A stretch of DNA of 63,614 bases from Burkholderiales bacterium (GTDB lineage: Bacteria > Pseudomonadota > Gammaproteobacteria > Burkholderiales > Burkholderiaceae_C): NCBI GenBank assembly GCA_016195825.1, contig JACPYV010000043.1:1-63614 (forward strand). Direction: 5' to 3'. The position numbers were made by a program, and so were the translations under genes. The notes under the pieces were generated by a model. The model searched no databases and was not told the DNA's origin. It saw only the letters and a program-made list of their open reading frames with translations. The first letter of the stretch is position 1. Each line of letters opens with the position of its first letter. Of this stretch, positions 35,332 to 46,248 are shown piece by piece.

Positions 35332-38300
35332 ACCGCGGCCCCCGATTCGGCACGGCCACGCTTCAGGCGAGCGGCCAGCGCCGAGAAGCCCAGGTAGATG
35401 ACCGGCGTCGTGAACAGCGTCAGCAACTGGCTGACGATAAGGCCGCCCACCATGACCACGCCCAGCGGGTGACGCAGCTCGCTGCCCACACCCGTACCCA
35501 GCATCAGCGGCAGTGCGCCCAGCAGCGCGGCCATCGTGGTCATCAGAATGGGCCGGAATCGCAGCAGGCAGGCCTGGTAGATCGCGTCACGCGCGGGCAG
35601 GCCCAAGTCCCGCTCGGCCTCCAGCGCGAAGTCGATCATCATGATCGCGTTCTTCTTGACGATGCCGATCAGCAGCACGATGCCGATGATGGCGATGATG
35701 TCCAGGTCCAGCCGGAAAGCCAGCAGCGCCAGCAGCGCGCCCAAGCCCGCGGACGGCAGAGTAGACAGGATGGTCAGCGGGTGGATGGTGCTCTCGTAGA
35801 GCACGCCCAGGACGATGTACATCGTCACAATGGCAGCCAGGATCAACAGCAGCGTGCTGGTCAGCGAGGCCTGGAAGGCCAGCGCCGAACCCTCGAAGCG
35901 GGTTTCCACGCTGAGTGGCAGCTGCAACGCGTCGACCTCGGCCTTGATGCCCTTGACCGCCTCACCCAGCGACGCGCCGGGCGCGAGGTTGAATGAGATG
36001 GTGGCTGACGGGAACTGGGCCACATGGTTGACGGCCAGCGGCGCCAGCTTCTCGCTGAAGCGCGCCACCGAGCTGAGCGGCACCTGCGTGCCGCCGCTGC
36101 CCGGCACGTACAGGCGCTGCAGGCCATCCAGGCCCTCGCGGAAGCTGGGCGCCACCTCCAGCACGACGCGGTACTGGTTGCTCTGCGTGAAGATGGTGGA
36201 GATCAGCCGCTGGCCGAAGGCGCTGTACAGCGCGCTGTCGATGGCCGCCACGCTGACACCCAGCCGCCCGGCCGCGTCGCGGTCGATGTCGACATAGGCC
36301 TGCAGGCCCTGCTCCTGCTGGTCGCTGGCGACGTCGGCAATTTGCTTCAGCTCACGCAGCCGCTGTAGCACCGCCGTCGTCGAACGGCTCAGCTCGGCGG
36401 AGTCGGGCGAACTCAAGGTGAACTGGTATTGCGTCTTGGCGATGCGGTCCTCGATAGTCAGGTCCTGCACCGGCTGCAGGAACAGCGCGATCCCCGGCTC
36501 CTCGGCCGCCGCGTCGGCGATGCGGCGCGACACCTCGGCCGCGCTGGTGCCACGCTCCTCCTTGGGCTTGAGCGTGATCTGCAGCCGGCCTTGGTTGAGC
36601 GTCGTGTTGCCGCCGTCCACGCCGATGAAGGACGACACGCTGTCCACCGCCGGGTCCTTCAGCACGCGCTCGGCCAGGCGCTGCTGGTGCTGCGCCATGG
36701 CGCCGAAGGAGGTCGATTGCGCTGCCTCGGTGATGCCCTGGATCTGGCCCGTGTCCTGCACCGGGAAGAAGCCCTTGGGCACCAGCAGGTAGAGCACGCC
36801 GGTCAACAGCAGCGTGGCGACGAAGACGATCAGCGTCGCGGCCGAGCGGTCCAACACCCAGTTCAGCATGCGACCGTAACCGGCAATGGTGTCGTCGAAG
36901 GCCTTGCCGACCATGCGCCACAAGCGGCCATGGTCCTCGTCGTGCTCATGCTTGAGCAGCCGCGCACACATCATGGGCGTCAGCGTCAGCGACACGAAGG
37001 CCGAGATCAGGATGGAGACGGCCAGCGTGATCGCGAACTCGTGGAACAGACGCCCCACCACGTCGCCCATGAACAGCAGCGGGATCAGCACGGCGATCAG
37101 CGAGACGGTCAGCGAGATGATGGTGAAGCCGATCTGTTTGGAGCCAGTCAGCGCGGCTTCGAATGCACTGACGCTTTCGCCGCCCTCCTCCATATGCCGC
37201 GCGATGTTCTCGATCATCACGATGGCATCGTCCACGACGAAACCCGTGGAGATGACGAGCGCCATCAGCGTCAGGTTGTTGATCGAGAACCCCGCCATGT
37301 ACATGACGCCGAAGGTGCCCACCAGCGACACCGGCACCGCCACGGCCGGGATGAAGGTGGCAGGCACGCTGCGCAGGAACACGAAGATGACGCCGATGAC
37401 GAGGACGATGGCGAACAGCAGCTCGTGCTGCACGTCAGTGACCGACGCGCGGATGGTGGTCGTGCGGTCGCTGAGCAACTGCACATCCAGCGAGGCCGGC
37501 AGGCTGGCCTGCAGCTGCGGCAGCACGGCGCGCACGCGGTCAACCGTGTCGATGACGTTGGCGCCGGGCTGGCGCTGCACGTTCAGGATGACAGCCGAGA
37601 CGGAGGACTTTCCCGTCTGCCCGGCCCAGGCCGCCAAGCGCAGGTTCTCGGCGTCGTCCACCAACTGAGCCACGTCCTTGAGCCGCACGGCGTTGCCGTT
37701 CTTGTAGGCGATGACCAAGTTGGCGTACTCGGCCGCGCTGCGCAGCTGGTCGTTGGCGTCGAGCGTGGACGCACGCAGCGGCCCGTCGAAGCTGCCCTTG
37801 GACTGGTTGACGTTGGCGGCCGAGATGGCGGCGCGCACGTCGTCGATGGACAGACCCAGCGTCGCCAGAGAACCCGGGTTGGCCTGGATGCGCACGGCAG
37901 GCCGCCGGCCGCCCGCGATGCCCACCAGACCGACGCCCGGCACCTGTGAGATCTTCTGCGCCAGCCGGCTCTCCACCAGGTCGTGCACGCGCGTGATGGG
38001 CAACGTCGTCGACGACACGGCGATGGTCAGCACCGGCGCGTCGGCCGGGTTGACCTTGCTGTAGACCGGCGGCATCGGCAGGTCCGAGGGCAGCAGATTG
38101 CTGCCGGCGTTGATGGCCGCCTGCACCTCCTGCTCGGCCACGTCCAGCGCCAGGCTGAGCTCGAAGCGCAGCGTGATGACCGAGGCGCCGCCGGAACTGG
38201 TCGATGACATCTGCGCCAGGCCCGGCATCTGGCCGAACTGGCGCTCCAACGGCGCGGTGACGGAGGATGTCATCACGTCCGGGCTGGCGCCGGGGTAAAG

Positions 38301-38447
38301 CGTCGTGACCTGGATGGTGGGGTAGTCCACCTCGGGCAAGGCTGACACCGGCAGCAGCCGGTAGGCCAGAGCGCCGGCCAGCACGATGGCCAGCATCAAT
38401 AGCGAGGTCGCGACCGGCCGCGCGATGAATAGGCGTGACGGGTTCAT
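35328..38447 (-). CDS. mdtB: RND multidrug efflux permease, MdtB-like
   Basis: A 1039-residue RND permease from ATG 38447 ([19 protein letters not shown]). It has the same layout as the next gene: 12 membrane helices, [22 protein letters not shown] in the TM4 region, and [17 protein letters not shown] in TM10. The two permeases share the MdtB/MdtC relationship. It follows the adaptor gene by 10 bp. A longer in-frame extension upstream runs into the adaptor gene and lacks homology. Confidence 0.92.
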   Translation of the reverse strand: MNPSRLFIARPVATSLLMLAIVLAGALAYRLLPVSALPEVDYPTIQVTTLYPGASPDVMTSSVTAPLERQFGQMPGLAQMSSTSSGGASVITLRFELSLALDVAEQEVQAAINAGSNLLPSDLPMPPVYSKVNPADAPVLTIAVSSTTLPITRVHDLVESRLAQKISQVPGVGLVGIAGGRRPAVRIQANPGSLATLGLSIDDVRAAISAANVNQSKGSFDGPLRASTLDANDQLRSAAEYANLVIAYKNGNAVRLKDVAQLVDDAENLRLAAWAGQTGKSSVSAVILNVQRQPGANVIDTVDRVRAVLPQLQASLPASLDVQLLSDRTTTIRASVTDVQHELLFAIVLVIGVIFVFLRSVPATFIPAVAVPVSLVGTFGVMYMAGFSINNLTLMALVISTGFVVDDAIVMIENIARHMEEGGESVSAFEAALTGSKQIGFTIISLTVSLIAVLIPLLFMGDVVGRLFHEFAITLAVSILISAFVSLTLTPMMCARLLKHEHDEDHGRLWRMVGKAFDDTIAGYGRMLNWVLDRSAATLIVFVATLLLTGVLYLLVPKGFFPVQDTGQIQGITEAAQSTSFGAMAQHQQRLAERVLKDPAVDSVSSFIGVDGGNTTLNQGRLQITLKPKEERGTSAAEVSRRIADAAAEEPGIALFLQPVQDLTIEDRIAKTQYQFTLSSPDSAELSRSTTAVLQRLRELKQIADVASDQQEQGLQAYVDIDRDAAGRLGVSVAAIDSALYSAFGQRLISTIFTQSNQYRVVLEVAPSFREGLDGLQRLYVPGSGGTQVPLSSVARFSEKLAPLAVNHVAQFPSATISFNLAPGASLGEAVKGIKAEVDALQLPLSVETRFEGSALAFQASLTSTLLLILAAIVTMYIVLGVLYESTIHPLTILSTLPSAGLGALLALLAFRLDLDIIAIIGIVLLIGIVKKNAIMMIDFALEAERDLGLPARDAIYQACLLRFRPILMTTMAALLGALPLMLGTGVGSELRHPLGVVMVGGLIVSQLLTLFTTPVIYLGFSALAARLKRGRAESGAAV

Positions 38448-38457
38448 GGCCCCGGGC

Positions 38458-39765
38458 TCACTGGGATGCCGCGGATGCAGTGGCGGAAGCCGCGTGCGGG
38501 CGGTTGCGCCCGCGTTCCCGGCCACCCGCGCCGGAAGCCGCGCCCGCCGGCGTCTTGATGACCTCGGCCTTGCCGCCATCGCGAAGCCGGTCAGCCCCGT
38601 CGGTGACGACTTGCTCGCCGGGCTTGAGCTCGCCCTGCACGGCCGTCGAGTCGCCGTCCGCCGCCAGCACGGTGACCCTGCGCAGCGCCACCTGGCCGTC
38701 GGCGATGGCGTAGACGAAGGTGCCCGGCGCGCCGCGCTGCACGGCCGCCGTCGGCACGACCAGCACGTCCTTCATCCGGTCCAGTTGCAGCCGCACGTTG
38801 ACGAACTGGTTGGGGAACAGCCCGCCGTCCTTGTTGGCGAACAGCGCCTTGACCTTGATGGTGCCGGTGCTGGCGTCGATGGCGTTGTCGGTACTGGCCA
38901 CGCGTCCTTCGGCCAGCAGCTGCTTGTGCTCGCGGTCCCAGGCCTGCACGGCCAGCGGCTGCTTGTCGGCCAACTGCTGGCGAATGCGCGCCAGCCGCGC
39001 GTCGGGCACGGCGAACACGACGGCGGCCGGCTGGGTCTGCGCAATGCTCAGCAGGCCGTTGGCGTCGCCGGGCGTCACGGTGTTGCCCAGGTCGGCCTGC
39101 TTCAAACCCGCCTGGCCGGCGATGGGCGCGGTCACGCGGGTGTAGGAGAGCTGCAGCCTGGCGTTGTCCAGCGCCGCCTTGTCGGACAGCAGCGTGGCCT
39201 CCAACTGGCGCACCAAGGCCTGCTGCGTGTCGAGCTGCTGGCGCGGTGCGGCCTCCTGGGCGACGAGGTCCTTGTAGCGGGCCAGATCGGCGCGGGCGTT
39301 CTCCAGCTGGGCCTGGTCGCGCGCCAGCGCGGCCTGCGCCTGGTCGCGCGCGATCTCGTAGGGCCGCGGGTCGATCAGCGCCAGCAGTTGGCCGGCCTTC
39401 ACCGGCTGGCCTTCGCTGAAGTAGATAGCCCGCAGCTCGCCGCTGACCTTGGCACGCACGACGGCCGTGTTGGCCGATGCGATGCTGCCGATGGCGTCGA
39501 TGGCCACGTTGATGTCGCGTCGCTGCACGGTGCCGACCGACACCGGCTGCGGCCCGCTGCGGCCGAAGCGCCCGCCGCCGCTGCCCGATTTGCCGGCCGC
39601 CGAGGCGGCAGACGCCGCGCCCGGTGGGCCGTCAACGCCTGCGGCGCCGTCGCGCCCCTTCCACCACCACGCGCCCAGGACAACGGCGACGACGGCAACA
39701 CCCGTCAGGACCCACACCCGGGCGGCGCCGGCCGACCGGCTGCGCTGGGAAACCTTGTTTTTCAT
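38458..39765 (-). CDS. mdtA: RND efflux periplasmic adaptor (MdtA-like membrane fusion protein)
   Basis: A 435-residue HlyD/MFP-family protein. One N-terminal membrane anchor lies at about 15–33, then a Gly/Ala-rich linker. The lipoyl/barrel-sandwich halves flank a helical hairpin (about 125–215; [39 protein letters not shown]). The beta-barrel and membrane-proximal domain follow, with [18 protein letters not shown]. The C-terminal tail is basic and Ala/Ser-rich. It links the inner-membrane MdtBC pump to the outer-membrane channel. First gene of the operon, divergent from pth. Confidence 0.92.
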   Translation of the reverse strand: MKNKVSQRSRSAGAARVWVLTGVAVVAVVLGAWWWKGRDGAAGVDGPPGAASAASAAGKSGSGGGRFGRSGPQPVSVGTVQRRDINVAIDAIGSIASANTAVVRAKVSGELRAIYFSEGQPVKAGQLLALIDPRPYEIARDQAQAALARDQAQLENARADLARYKDLVAQEAAPRQQLDTQQALVRQLEATLLSDKAALDNARLQLSYTRVTAPIAGQAGLKQADLGNTVTPGDANGLLSIAQTQPAAVVFAVPDARLARIRQQLADKQPLAVQAWDREHKQLLAEGRVASTDNAIDASTGTIKVKALFANKDGGLFPNQFVNVRLQLDRMKDVLVVPTAAVQRGAPGTFVYAIADGQVALRRVTVLAADGDSTAVQGELKPGEQVVTDGADRLRDGGKAEVIKTPAGAASGAGGRERGRNRPHAASATASAASQ

Positions 39766-39845
39766 TCGAATCCACTCCGTGAGCCTGAGTTTCCCGGCCG
39801 AATGTAGCTAGAGCGTTGCTGGGCGCCAAAGCTACGATCACGGCC

Positions 39846-40478
39846 ATGATCAAACTGATGGTCGGCCTGGGCAACCCGGGGGCCGAATACGAAGACACCC
39901 GCCACAACGCCGGCTTCTGGTGGATTGACGGCCTGGCGCGCGGCCTTAAGGTCAGCTTGGTGCCGGACAAGGCCTACCACGGGCTGGTGGCCCGGGCCAA
40001 CAACGCGCCAGGCGCCAGCGGCCCCATCTGGCTGCTGCAGCCCATGACCTACATGAACCTCTCCGGCAAGTCGGTCGCCGCGCTGGCACGCTTCTTCAAG
40101 ATCGCGCCGGAGGAGATCCTGGCCATCCACGACGAGTTGGACCTGCCTCCCGGCGAGATGAAGTTCAAGAAGGGCGGCGGCAACGGCGGCCACAACGGCT
40201 TGAAGGACATGCAGGCGGCGTTGGGCAGCGGCGACTTTTGGCGGTTGCGCCTGGGCATCGGCCACCCGGGCCACAAGGATGAAGTCGCCGGCTACGTGCT
40301 GCGCAGGCCGCCGTTGGCGGAGCGCCAAGCCGTGGAGGACTGCATCGAGAAGAGCTACGGCGCCGTCGAGCTGATGCTGCGGGGCGACATGGACAAGGCC
40401 CTGGCGAAAATTCACGCCAAACCTCCCCGACCCAAGCCCCCCAAACCCCAGCCGCCGGTGGACACTCCGACGTCATGA
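39846..40478 (+). CDS. pth: peptidyl-tRNA hydrolase
   Basis: A 210-residue protein from ATG 39846 ([20 protein letters not shown]), with conserved Asn10 and catalytic His20. It also has [21 protein letters not shown] and [13 protein letters not shown], all typical of bacterial Pth. It frees tRNA from peptidyl-tRNA dropped by ribosomes. A Pro/Lys-rich tail (about residues 195–210) extends beyond the normal end. In related genomes pth follows rplY; here the mdtABC operon lies between them. It overlaps the next gene (ATGA). Confidence 0.95.
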   Translation: MIKLMVGLGNPGAEYEDTRHNAGFWWIDGLARGLKVSLVPDKAYHGLVARANNAPGASGPIWLLQPMTYMNLSGKSVAALARFFKIAPEEILAIHDELDLPPGEMKFKKGGGNGGHNGLKDMQAALGSGDFWRLRLGIGHPGHKDEVAGYVLRRPPLAERQAVEDCIEKSYGAVELMLRGDMDKALAKIHAKPPRPKPPKPQPPVDTPTS

Positions 40479-40888
40479 AGCCGTTGCTGCTCACCCTGGC
40501 CCTGTGCGCGGCCCTGCCCTGCCTGGCGCAGACTCAGGTGCGCCGCGCCCAGGTCTACCGCTGCGGCCCAGACGGTCGCGACCTGCGCGACTCGCCCTGC
40601 CCCGGCGGCAACGCGGCCAGCAACACGGTGGACTACGACCAGCCCAGCAGCGCCGACAGCAAGGCCGCCCGCGACCGCCACATGGCCGACGCCAAGCAGG
40701 CCGCGGCGCTGGCCTCCGCCCGCCGCGCCAGCGAGGCCGAGGCGCGCCACATGCGCAGCCAGGCCGTGGGCCTGCAGACGCTGCCGCCGCCCGCCCAGCC
40801 CGCCAGCGGCCCGCAGGTCGGCTTGCTGAAGCCGCCCAGAACAGCCACGCCCCACAAGCCCGCCGCGGCCGCCAGCAGCGGCCGATAG
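40475..40888 (+). CDS. secreted DUF4124-like hypothetical protein
   Basis: A 137-residue protein with a signal peptide ([19 protein letters not shown]). The mature part starts with a short domain containing two Cys ([19 protein letters not shown]), resembling the DUF4124 motif of small periplasmic proteins, and continues as a low-complexity Ala/Arg/Pro-rich helix. Start ATG 40475 overlaps the pth stop. Function unknown. Its stop is followed at once by the cobalamin riboswitch. Confidence 0.7.
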   Translation: MKPLLLTLALCAALPCLAQTQVRRAQVYRCGPDGRDLRDSPCPGGNAASNTVDYDQPSSADSKAARDRHMADAKQAAALASARRASEAEARHMRSQAVGLQTLPPPAQPASGPQVGLLKPPRTATPHKPAAAASSGR

Positions 40889-40892
40889 AATG

Positions 40893-41105
40893 CGCTCTGT
40901 TGGTGCTCGCACCCGGCCTCAAGCCGGGGGCAGTTCAACGGGAATCAGGGGGACAAGCCGCGCCGCGGTGCGTCTAACCTGAGCTGTCCCCGCAACGGTA
41001 AGTGGACGAGGCTTCGCCTCGCCGCTCGACCACAAGCCACTGGTGTCCTGCACCGGGAAGGCGTCGAGCAGTTGTCCATCAGCCCGGATACCGGCCAACG
41101 ACGGG
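40893..41105 (+). promoter_or_regulatory. cobalamin (AdoCbl-type) riboswitch
   Basis: The leader of btuB contains the canonical conserved elements in order: TTGGTGCTCGC, GTTCAACGGGAATC, the B12 box AGCTGTCCCCGCAACGGTAA (about 40982–41001), GCCACTGG, CACCGGGAAGGCG and CAGCCCGGATACCGGCC. Spacing fits a full class-I aptamer. An expression platform of about 85 nt follows before the btuB ATG; it contains GC-rich inverted sequence rather than an obvious terminator, so control may act on translation. Binding of adenosylcobalamin would reduce expression of uptake and salvage genes. Confidence 0.95.
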
Positions 41106-41192
41106 GTTGCCGCGCTTCAGAGCCAGCAGCCGTTTTCAGCCTTGCTGCGGGGGTCAGCGCGGCTGAGTGATCGTTTTCGCGTTTCCTCTTCC

Positions 41193-43100
41193 ATGTCCCA
41201 GTCCCTTTTCACGGCCCGTCGGCCCGTGCTGTCCCTTTTCGCCTTGTCCGCGCTGGCCCTGGCCGCGTCTGCCCACGCACAGAACAGGCTAGACACCGTC
41301 GTCACCACCGCCACGCGATCGCCGCAGAAGCTCTCCGAGGTGCTGGTCGACCTGACCGTCATCACCCGCGCCGACATCGAGCGCCAGGCCGCCGCCAGCG
41401 TGGCCGACCTGCTGCGCAACAACGGCTGCGTCGAGATGGTCCGCAACGGCGGCGCCGCGTCGACGACGTCGCTGTACCTGCGCGGCGCCGAGACCCGCCA
41501 CACGCTGGTGCTCGTCGACGGCGTGCGCATGGACTCGCAGTCCACCGGCGGCGCCAGCTGGCAGGGCATCCCCATCGCGCAGATCGAGCGCGTCGAGGTG
41601 CTGAAGGGCCCCGCCAGCGCCATCTACGGCTCCGACGCCGTCGGCGGCGTCGTGCAGATCTTCACCCGCAAGGGCAGCAAGCAGACCAGCGCCGACCTCG
41701 GCGTGGCCGTGGGCAACCTCGGCACGCGCAAGCTGGATGGCGGTCTTTTTGGCAGCGCCGGCGTCTTCGACTACGCCGTCACGCTGGCAGGCGAGCGCAG
41801 CGACGGCTTCAACGCCACCATCGACTACCCGGGCTCCTTCAGCTATGTGCCCGACCGCGACGGCTGGCGCAAGCAGCAGGCCAGTCTGCGCCTGGGCGCC
41901 CAGTTGGCTGAGGGACAGCGCATCGAGGGCGTCGTCATCCGGAACCACGCCAACGGCCAGTACGACGCGTCCAAATCCAAGCCGCTGGTGGACGACCACA
42001 CCAAGCAGGACACCGACGCCGCCCGCCTGGCCTGGACGGCCCAGTGGTCACCCGAGCTCCAGACGCAGACGAGCTATGGCGAGTCGCGCGACCGCTATGA
42101 GACTTCGCCCTCGCCCTACCTGACCATCACCAAGGTCCGCAACCTGGCCCTGAACGGCTCCTACCAGCTCGCCAAGGGCCAGCAGGTCAACTTCCTCGGC
42201 GAGCGCATCGAGGACGAGTTGGAGAACAGCGGCCTGCTGACGGCAGGCGTGGGCAAGCGCCACCGCAACGCCGCGGGCCTGGGCTGGTTGTTCAGCGCCG
42301 GCCCCCTCAGCCTGCAGGCCCATGCCCGCTACGACCGCGACAGCCAGTTCGGCAACGCCAGCACCGGCACGTTGCTGGCCGGCTACGAGCTTAGCGACGG
42401 CCTGCGCGTCGTCGGCTCCGTCGGCAACTCGTTCCGCGCGCCGACGATCTACCAGCAGGGCACCGTCTACGGCCCCGACCTGAGCAAGCCTGGCGCGCAA
42501 GCCCTGCGGCCCGAGCGCGGCCACAACATGGAGGTGGGGCTCAAGTACGGCCGCGGCGACAGCGAGGCGTCCATCACCGCTTACCGCAACCGGGTCAATG
42601 ACCTGATCAGTTTCGAAGGCGCGCTCACCACCTGCAACAGCGGCTTCGGTTGCTATGGCAACGTGCCCAACGCACTGCTGCAAGGCCTGAGCCTCGCGGC
42701 AAGCACGCAGTTCTCCATCGTGCATCTGTCAGCCACGCTGGACCTGCAGGCCCCCAGGGACGTGACGCCGCCGACGGCCAGCCGCCCGGGCAACTACGGC
42801 AAGCTGCTGGCCCGCCGTGCCCGGCATCTGGGCACGATCAACGCCGACACGACACTGGGCGACTGGACCCTCGGCGCCGGCGTGCAGGCCTCGGACCAGC
42901 GCTTCGACAACGCCACCAACACGCGCAAGCTGGGGGCCTACAGCCTGGTCAACTTCAACGCGCAGTACCGCATCAACCGCGACCTGCGCGTGCAGCTGAA
43001 CCTGGACAACGCGTTCGACAAGAACTACTCGACGGCCTATGGCTACGCGTCTACGCCGCGCACGGTGCTGCTGAGCCTGCGCTGGAGCCCCACGCTCTGA
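41193..43100 (+). CDS. btuB: TonB-dependent vitamin B12 receptor
   Basis: A 635-residue outer-membrane receptor from ATG 41193. The signal peptide ends ASAHAQ near residue 29. The TonB-box region is followed by the plug (RNNGCVEMVRNGGAASTT, SLYLRGAETRHTLVLVDGVR, VEVLKGPASAIYGSDAVGGV) and a 22-strand barrel ending in LSLRWSPTL with the terminal aromatic-rich beta signal. The riboswitch directly upstream and the BtuFCD genes downstream identify the substrate as cobalamin or other corrinoids. The frame is open farther upstream into the riboswitch, which is not coding. Confidence 0.94.
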   Translation: MSQSLFTARRPVLSLFALSALALAASAHAQNRLDTVVTTATRSPQKLSEVLVDLTVITRADIERQAAASVADLLRNNGCVEMVRNGGAASTTSLYLRGAETRHTLVLVDGVRMDSQSTGGASWQGIPIAQIERVEVLKGPASAIYGSDAVGGVVQIFTRKGSKQTSADLGVAVGNLGTRKLDGGLFGSAGVFDYAVTLAGERSDGFNATIDYPGSFSYVPDRDGWRKQQASLRLGAQLAEGQRIEGVVIRNHANGQYDASKSKPLVDDHTKQDTDAARLAWTAQWSPELQTQTSYGESRDRYETSPSPYLTITKVRNLALNGSYQLAKGQQVNFLGERIEDELENSGLLTAGVGKRHRNAAGLGWLFSAGPLSLQAHARYDRDSQFGNASTGTLLAGYELSDGLRVVGSVGNSFRAPTIYQQGTVYGPDLSKPGAQALRPERGHNMEVGLKYGRGDSEASITAYRNRVNDLISFEGALTTCNSGFGCYGNVPNALLQGLSLAASTQFSIVHLSATLDLQAPRDVTPPTASRPGNYGKLLARRARHLGTINADTTLGDWTLGAGVQASDQRFDNATNTRKLGAYSLVNFNAQYRINRDLRVQLNLDNAFDKNYSTAYGYASTPRTVLLSLRWSPTL

Positions 43101-43105
43101 GCCCG

Positions 43106-43663
43106 ATGAGCGCGCACCATCTCATCGTCGGCGGCCAGCGTAGCGGCAAGTCGCGCCAGGCCGAAGCGTTGGCCCTGCGCTGGCAGGCCGGCGGCGGTGG
43201 GGTCGCCGTCGTCGCCACGGCCCTGGCCGCCGATGACGAGATGCGTGCGCGCATCGCCCGCCACCGCGTGGACCGGCCGATGGGATTCGACACCGTCGAG
43301 GCCCCACTGGCCCTGTCCACCGCGCTGGACCAGGCCGACGCCGCAGACACCTTGCTCGTCGTCGACTGCCTGACGCTGTGGCTGGTGAACTGGCTGATGC
43401 CGATGACGGGTGAGCCTGATGCCCGCGGCTGGGCCGTCGAACGCGCTGCGCTGCTCGACCTGCTGCCGCGTCTGGCCTCGCCCGTCGTCTTCGTGTCCAA
43501 CGAAGTCGGCTGGGGCGTTTCACCGCTGGGCCGCGAAGCGCGCCACTATGTCGATGAACTGGGTCGACTCAACCAGGACGTGGCACGCCTGTGCGGCCAG
43601 CTGACACTGATGGTCGCGGGCCAGCCCTGGACGCGACCTGTCGAGAACTCCCCCGATGCTTAA
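43106..43663 (+). CDS. cobU: adenosylcobinamide kinase/guanylyltransferase
   Basis: A 185-residue protein from ATG 43106, 5 bp after btuB. P-loop GGQRSGKS at 9–16, VVDCLTLWLVNWL and VSNEVGWGVSP are diagnostic for CobU/CobP. It phosphorylates adenosylcobinamide and then transfers GMP to make adenosyl-GDP-cobinamide in the nucleotide-loop assembly. It overlaps btuF by 8 bp. Confidence 0.94.
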   Translation: MSAHHLIVGGQRSGKSRQAEALALRWQAGGGGVAVVATALAADDEMRARIARHRVDRPMGFDTVEAPLALSTALDQADAADTLLVVDCLTLWLVNWLMPMTGEPDARGWAVERAALLDLLPRLASPVVFVSNEVGWGVSPLGREARHYVDELGRLNQDVARLCGQLTLMVAGQPWTRPVENSPDA

Positions 43664-44510
43664 ATTGCTTTCCCTGCTGCTGCTCGCCGCCGCGCTGCCC
43701 GCCTGTGCCGTCGAGGTCAAGGACGACCTGGGCCAGACGACCCAGTTCGCCGCGCCACCACAGCGCGTTGTTAGCCTGCTGCCTTCGCTGACCGAGACGG
43801 TCTGCGAACTGGGCGCCTGCGCCCGGCTGGTGGGCGTGGACCGCTATTCCAACTTTCCGGCCAGCGTGAACGCCTTGCCCAAGCTGGGAGGCATGGACGA
43901 CACCAACGTCGAATTGATTGCGTCGCTCAAGCCCGACGTCGTGCTGGTGGCCGTGTCCTCGCGCGTGGCTGAACGGCTGCGCGCGCTGGGCATGAAGGTC
44001 GTGGCGCTGGAGCCGCGTTCTTACAAGGACGTGCAGCGCGTGCTGGGCACCATCGGCCAGGTTTTGGGCGTGCCGGACGCGCAGCGCGTCTGGCGCCACA
44101 TCGAGGCCGGCGTGGCCGCGGCGGCCAGTAGCGTGCCTGCATCGGCACGCGGCGTGCGCGTCTATTACGAGGTCGCCAGCGGCCTGTACGCGGCCGGCAC
44201 TGTGTCCTTCATGGGCGAGACGTTGACCCGGCTGGGTGCCGGCAACATCATCCCGCCCGACCTGGGCCCTTTTCCCAAGATCAACGCGGAGTATGTCGTC
44301 AAGGCCAACCCGGCGCTGATCATGATCGGCCAGCGTGGCTCCGAGGGCCTGGCACAACGCCCCGGCTGGGACCGCATCGATGCCATCCGGCGCGGCCGCG
44401 TCTGCGTCTTCAAGGCGGAGGACGGTGACATCCTGTCCCGCCCCGGCCCGCGCATGGCCGAGGCCGCGCAGATCATGGCCAGGTGCCTGCGCGAGAAAGT
44501 CGCCTCGTGA
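43656..44510 (+). CDS. btuF: corrinoid ABC transporter substrate-binding protein BtuF
   Basis: A 284-residue periplasmic protein with signal peptide (MLKLLSLLLLAAALPACA; a possible lipobox LPAC). Family features are RVVSLLPSLTETVCELGA, LVGVDRYSNFP, KPDVVLV and a long helix linking two lobes. It delivers corrinoids from the periplasm to BtuCD. Its TGA overlaps the btuC ATG by one base. Confidence 0.92.
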   Translation: MLKLLSLLLLAAALPACAVEVKDDLGQTTQFAAPPQRVVSLLPSLTETVCELGACARLVGVDRYSNFPASVNALPKLGGMDDTNVELIASLKPDVVLVAVSSRVAERLRALGMKVVALEPRSYKDVQRVLGTIGQVLGVPDAQRVWRHIEAGVAAAASSVPASARGVRVYYEVASGLYAAGTVSFMGETLTRLGAGNIIPPDLGPFPKINAEYVVKANPALIMIGQRGSEGLAQRPGWDRIDAIRRGRVCVFKAEDGDILSRPGPRMAEAAQIMARCLREKVAS

Positions 44511-45490
44511 TGAACATGCGCCCCGCGCTGCTGCTCACGCTGCTGCTCGTGATGGGCGGGCTGGGCGTTCTGGCCGGTGTGTTGATCGGCAGCACGGGCT
44601 GGGCCGACCTCGGCGACGACAGCATGAGCGTCATCCTGTGGGAGATCCGTTTGCCGCGGTCGCTGGGCGCCTGGTGGGCCGGCGCGCTGCTGGGCATGGC
44701 CGGCGCGATGGCGCAAGGCCTGTTCCGCAACCCGCTGGCCGACCCCTACCTGCTGGGCAGCGCCTCGGGCGCGGGCCTGGCCGTCGCCGTCGCGCTGGCG
44801 TTGACGGGCGTGTCCCCGCAGACCTCGTCGCTGCTGGCCCATGTGGGCCTGACCGGCATCGCCTTCGTCGGCACGCTGGTGGGCGTGGGCCTGACGCTCA
44901 TCCTCGCGCGCGGCGTGGAGCAGACGCTGCGGCTGCTGCTGGCAGGCGTGGTGGTGGGCGTGGTTCTGAACGCGCTGACGGGCCTGGCCACGCTGTGGGC
45001 GCCGGACATCTTGCGCGCGATGCAGGCCTTCCTGCTGGGTAACACCGGGCTGCTGGGCTGGAGCAGCGTCAGTGTGATGGCCGCCAGCGGCATCGCCGCG
45101 GCGCTGATCGGCTTGCTGGCCAGCCCGGCACTGGACGCGCTGACGCTGGGCGAAGCCACCGCCGCCTCGCTGGGCGTGCGTATGGGCCTGGTGCGACTGC
45201 TGCTGATCTGCGCGTTCGCGCTTGCCACCGGCGCGGCCGTCGCGCAGACGGGCATCGTCGCCTTCGTCGGCCTGGTGGCACCCCATCTGGTGCGCGTGCT
45301 GTGTCCCATGCTGCACGGTCGCCTCATCCTACTGTCGGCCGCGGCGGGCGGTGCGCTGCTGCTGGCCGCAGACGTGCTGGCCCGCGCACTCATCCGCCCG
45401 CAGGAGCTGCCGGTCGGCCTGGTCACGGCGCTGCTCGGCGGCGTCTACCTGCTGGTGCTGATGCACAGGCGCGGAGCGCCCAAGCAATGA
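44510..45490 (+). CDS. btuC: corrinoid ABC transporter permease BtuC (FecCD family)
   Basis: A 326-residue inner-membrane protein with about ten helices. Diagnostic stretches are RLPRSLGAWWAGALLGMAGA, FRNPLADPYLLGSASGAGL and FVGLVAPHLVRVL. ATG 44510 overlaps the btuF stop (TGATG); a GTG at 44507 is adjacent. It overlaps btuD (ATGA). Confidence 0.94.
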   Translation: MNMRPALLLTLLLVMGGLGVLAGVLIGSTGWADLGDDSMSVILWEIRLPRSLGAWWAGALLGMAGAMAQGLFRNPLADPYLLGSASGAGLAVAVALALTGVSPQTSSLLAHVGLTGIAFVGTLVGVGLTLILARGVEQTLRLLLAGVVVGVVLNALTGLATLWAPDILRAMQAFLLGNTGLLGWSSVSVMAASGIAAALIGLLASPALDALTLGEATAASLGVRMGLVRLLLICAFALATGAAVAQTGIVAFVGLVAPHLVRVLCPMLHGRLILLSAAAGGALLLAADVLARALIRPQELPVGLVTALLGGVYLLVLMHRRGAPKQ

Positions 45491-46248
45491 GCACCGCGCT
45501 GCACGCCCGCATCGCCCGCGTCCGCATCGACGGTCGCGACCTGATCAGCGACATCGACCTGAGCATCCCCGGGGGCCGCTGGACGGCCATCGTGGGCCCC
45601 AACGGCGCCGGCAAGTCCACGCTGCTGCGCGCCGTCGCCGGCCTGCAGCGCTGCGACGGCGACATCCAGCTGGGTGGCAAGCCGCTCAAGGACTGGCCGT
45701 CGCGCGACCGAGCCCGCCAGCTGGCGTGGATGGGTCAGCAGGAGACCGGCGCCGACGACCTGATGGCGCAGGACGTGGTGCAGTTGGGCCGCCTGCCGCA
45801 CCGCCCCTGGCTGGCGCCCCCCACCGCGGCCGACCAAGCCGCCGGGCAGGCCGCAATGCAGGCCACCCAAAGCTGGGCATGGCGCGAGCGTCGCCTGGGC
45901 AGCCTGTCCGGCGGTGAACGCCAGCGCGTGCTGCTGGCCCGCGCGCTGGCCGTGCAGGCGCCGCTGACGCTGATGGACGAGCCGCTGGCCCACCTGGACC
46001 CACCGCACCAGGCCGAATGGATGGCATTGGTGCGCGCCCGCGTCGCTGCGGGCCACAGCGTCGTCAGCGTGCTGCACGAGCTTCACCTGGCGCTGCAAGC
46101 CGACCACCTGGTGCTGATGGCCGATGGCCGCATCGTGCACACCGGCGCGCCGGCCGACCCCGCCACGCACGCTGCGCTGCGGCGCGTCTTTGGGCCCAGT
46201 CTGCACATCGCGCAGATCGAGGGCCGCTGGGTGGCGTTGCCGCTATGA
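45487..46248 (+). CDS. btuD: corrinoid ABC transporter ATPase BtuD
   Basis: A 253-residue ATPase. Walker A GPNGAGKSTLL lies near 34–44, the Q-loop MGQQETG follows, the signature is LSGGERQRVLLARAL, Walker B is TLMDEPLAHLD, and the switch His is in SVLHELHLAL. It powers uptake through BtuC. ATG overlaps btuC and its TGA overlaps the next ATG, so the three transporter genes and cobB are translationally linked. Confidence 0.94.
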   Translation: MSTALHARIARVRIDGRDLISDIDLSIPGGRWTAIVGPNGAGKSTLLRAVAGLQRCDGDIQLGGKPLKDWPSRDRARQLAWMGQQETGADDLMAQDVVQLGRLPHRPWLAPPTAADQAAGQAAMQATQSWAWRERRLGSLSGGERQRVLLARALAVQAPLTLMDEPLAHLDPPHQAEWMALVRARVAAGHSVVSVLHELHLALQADHLVLMADGRIVHTGAPADPATHAALRRVFGPSLHIAQIEGRWVALPL

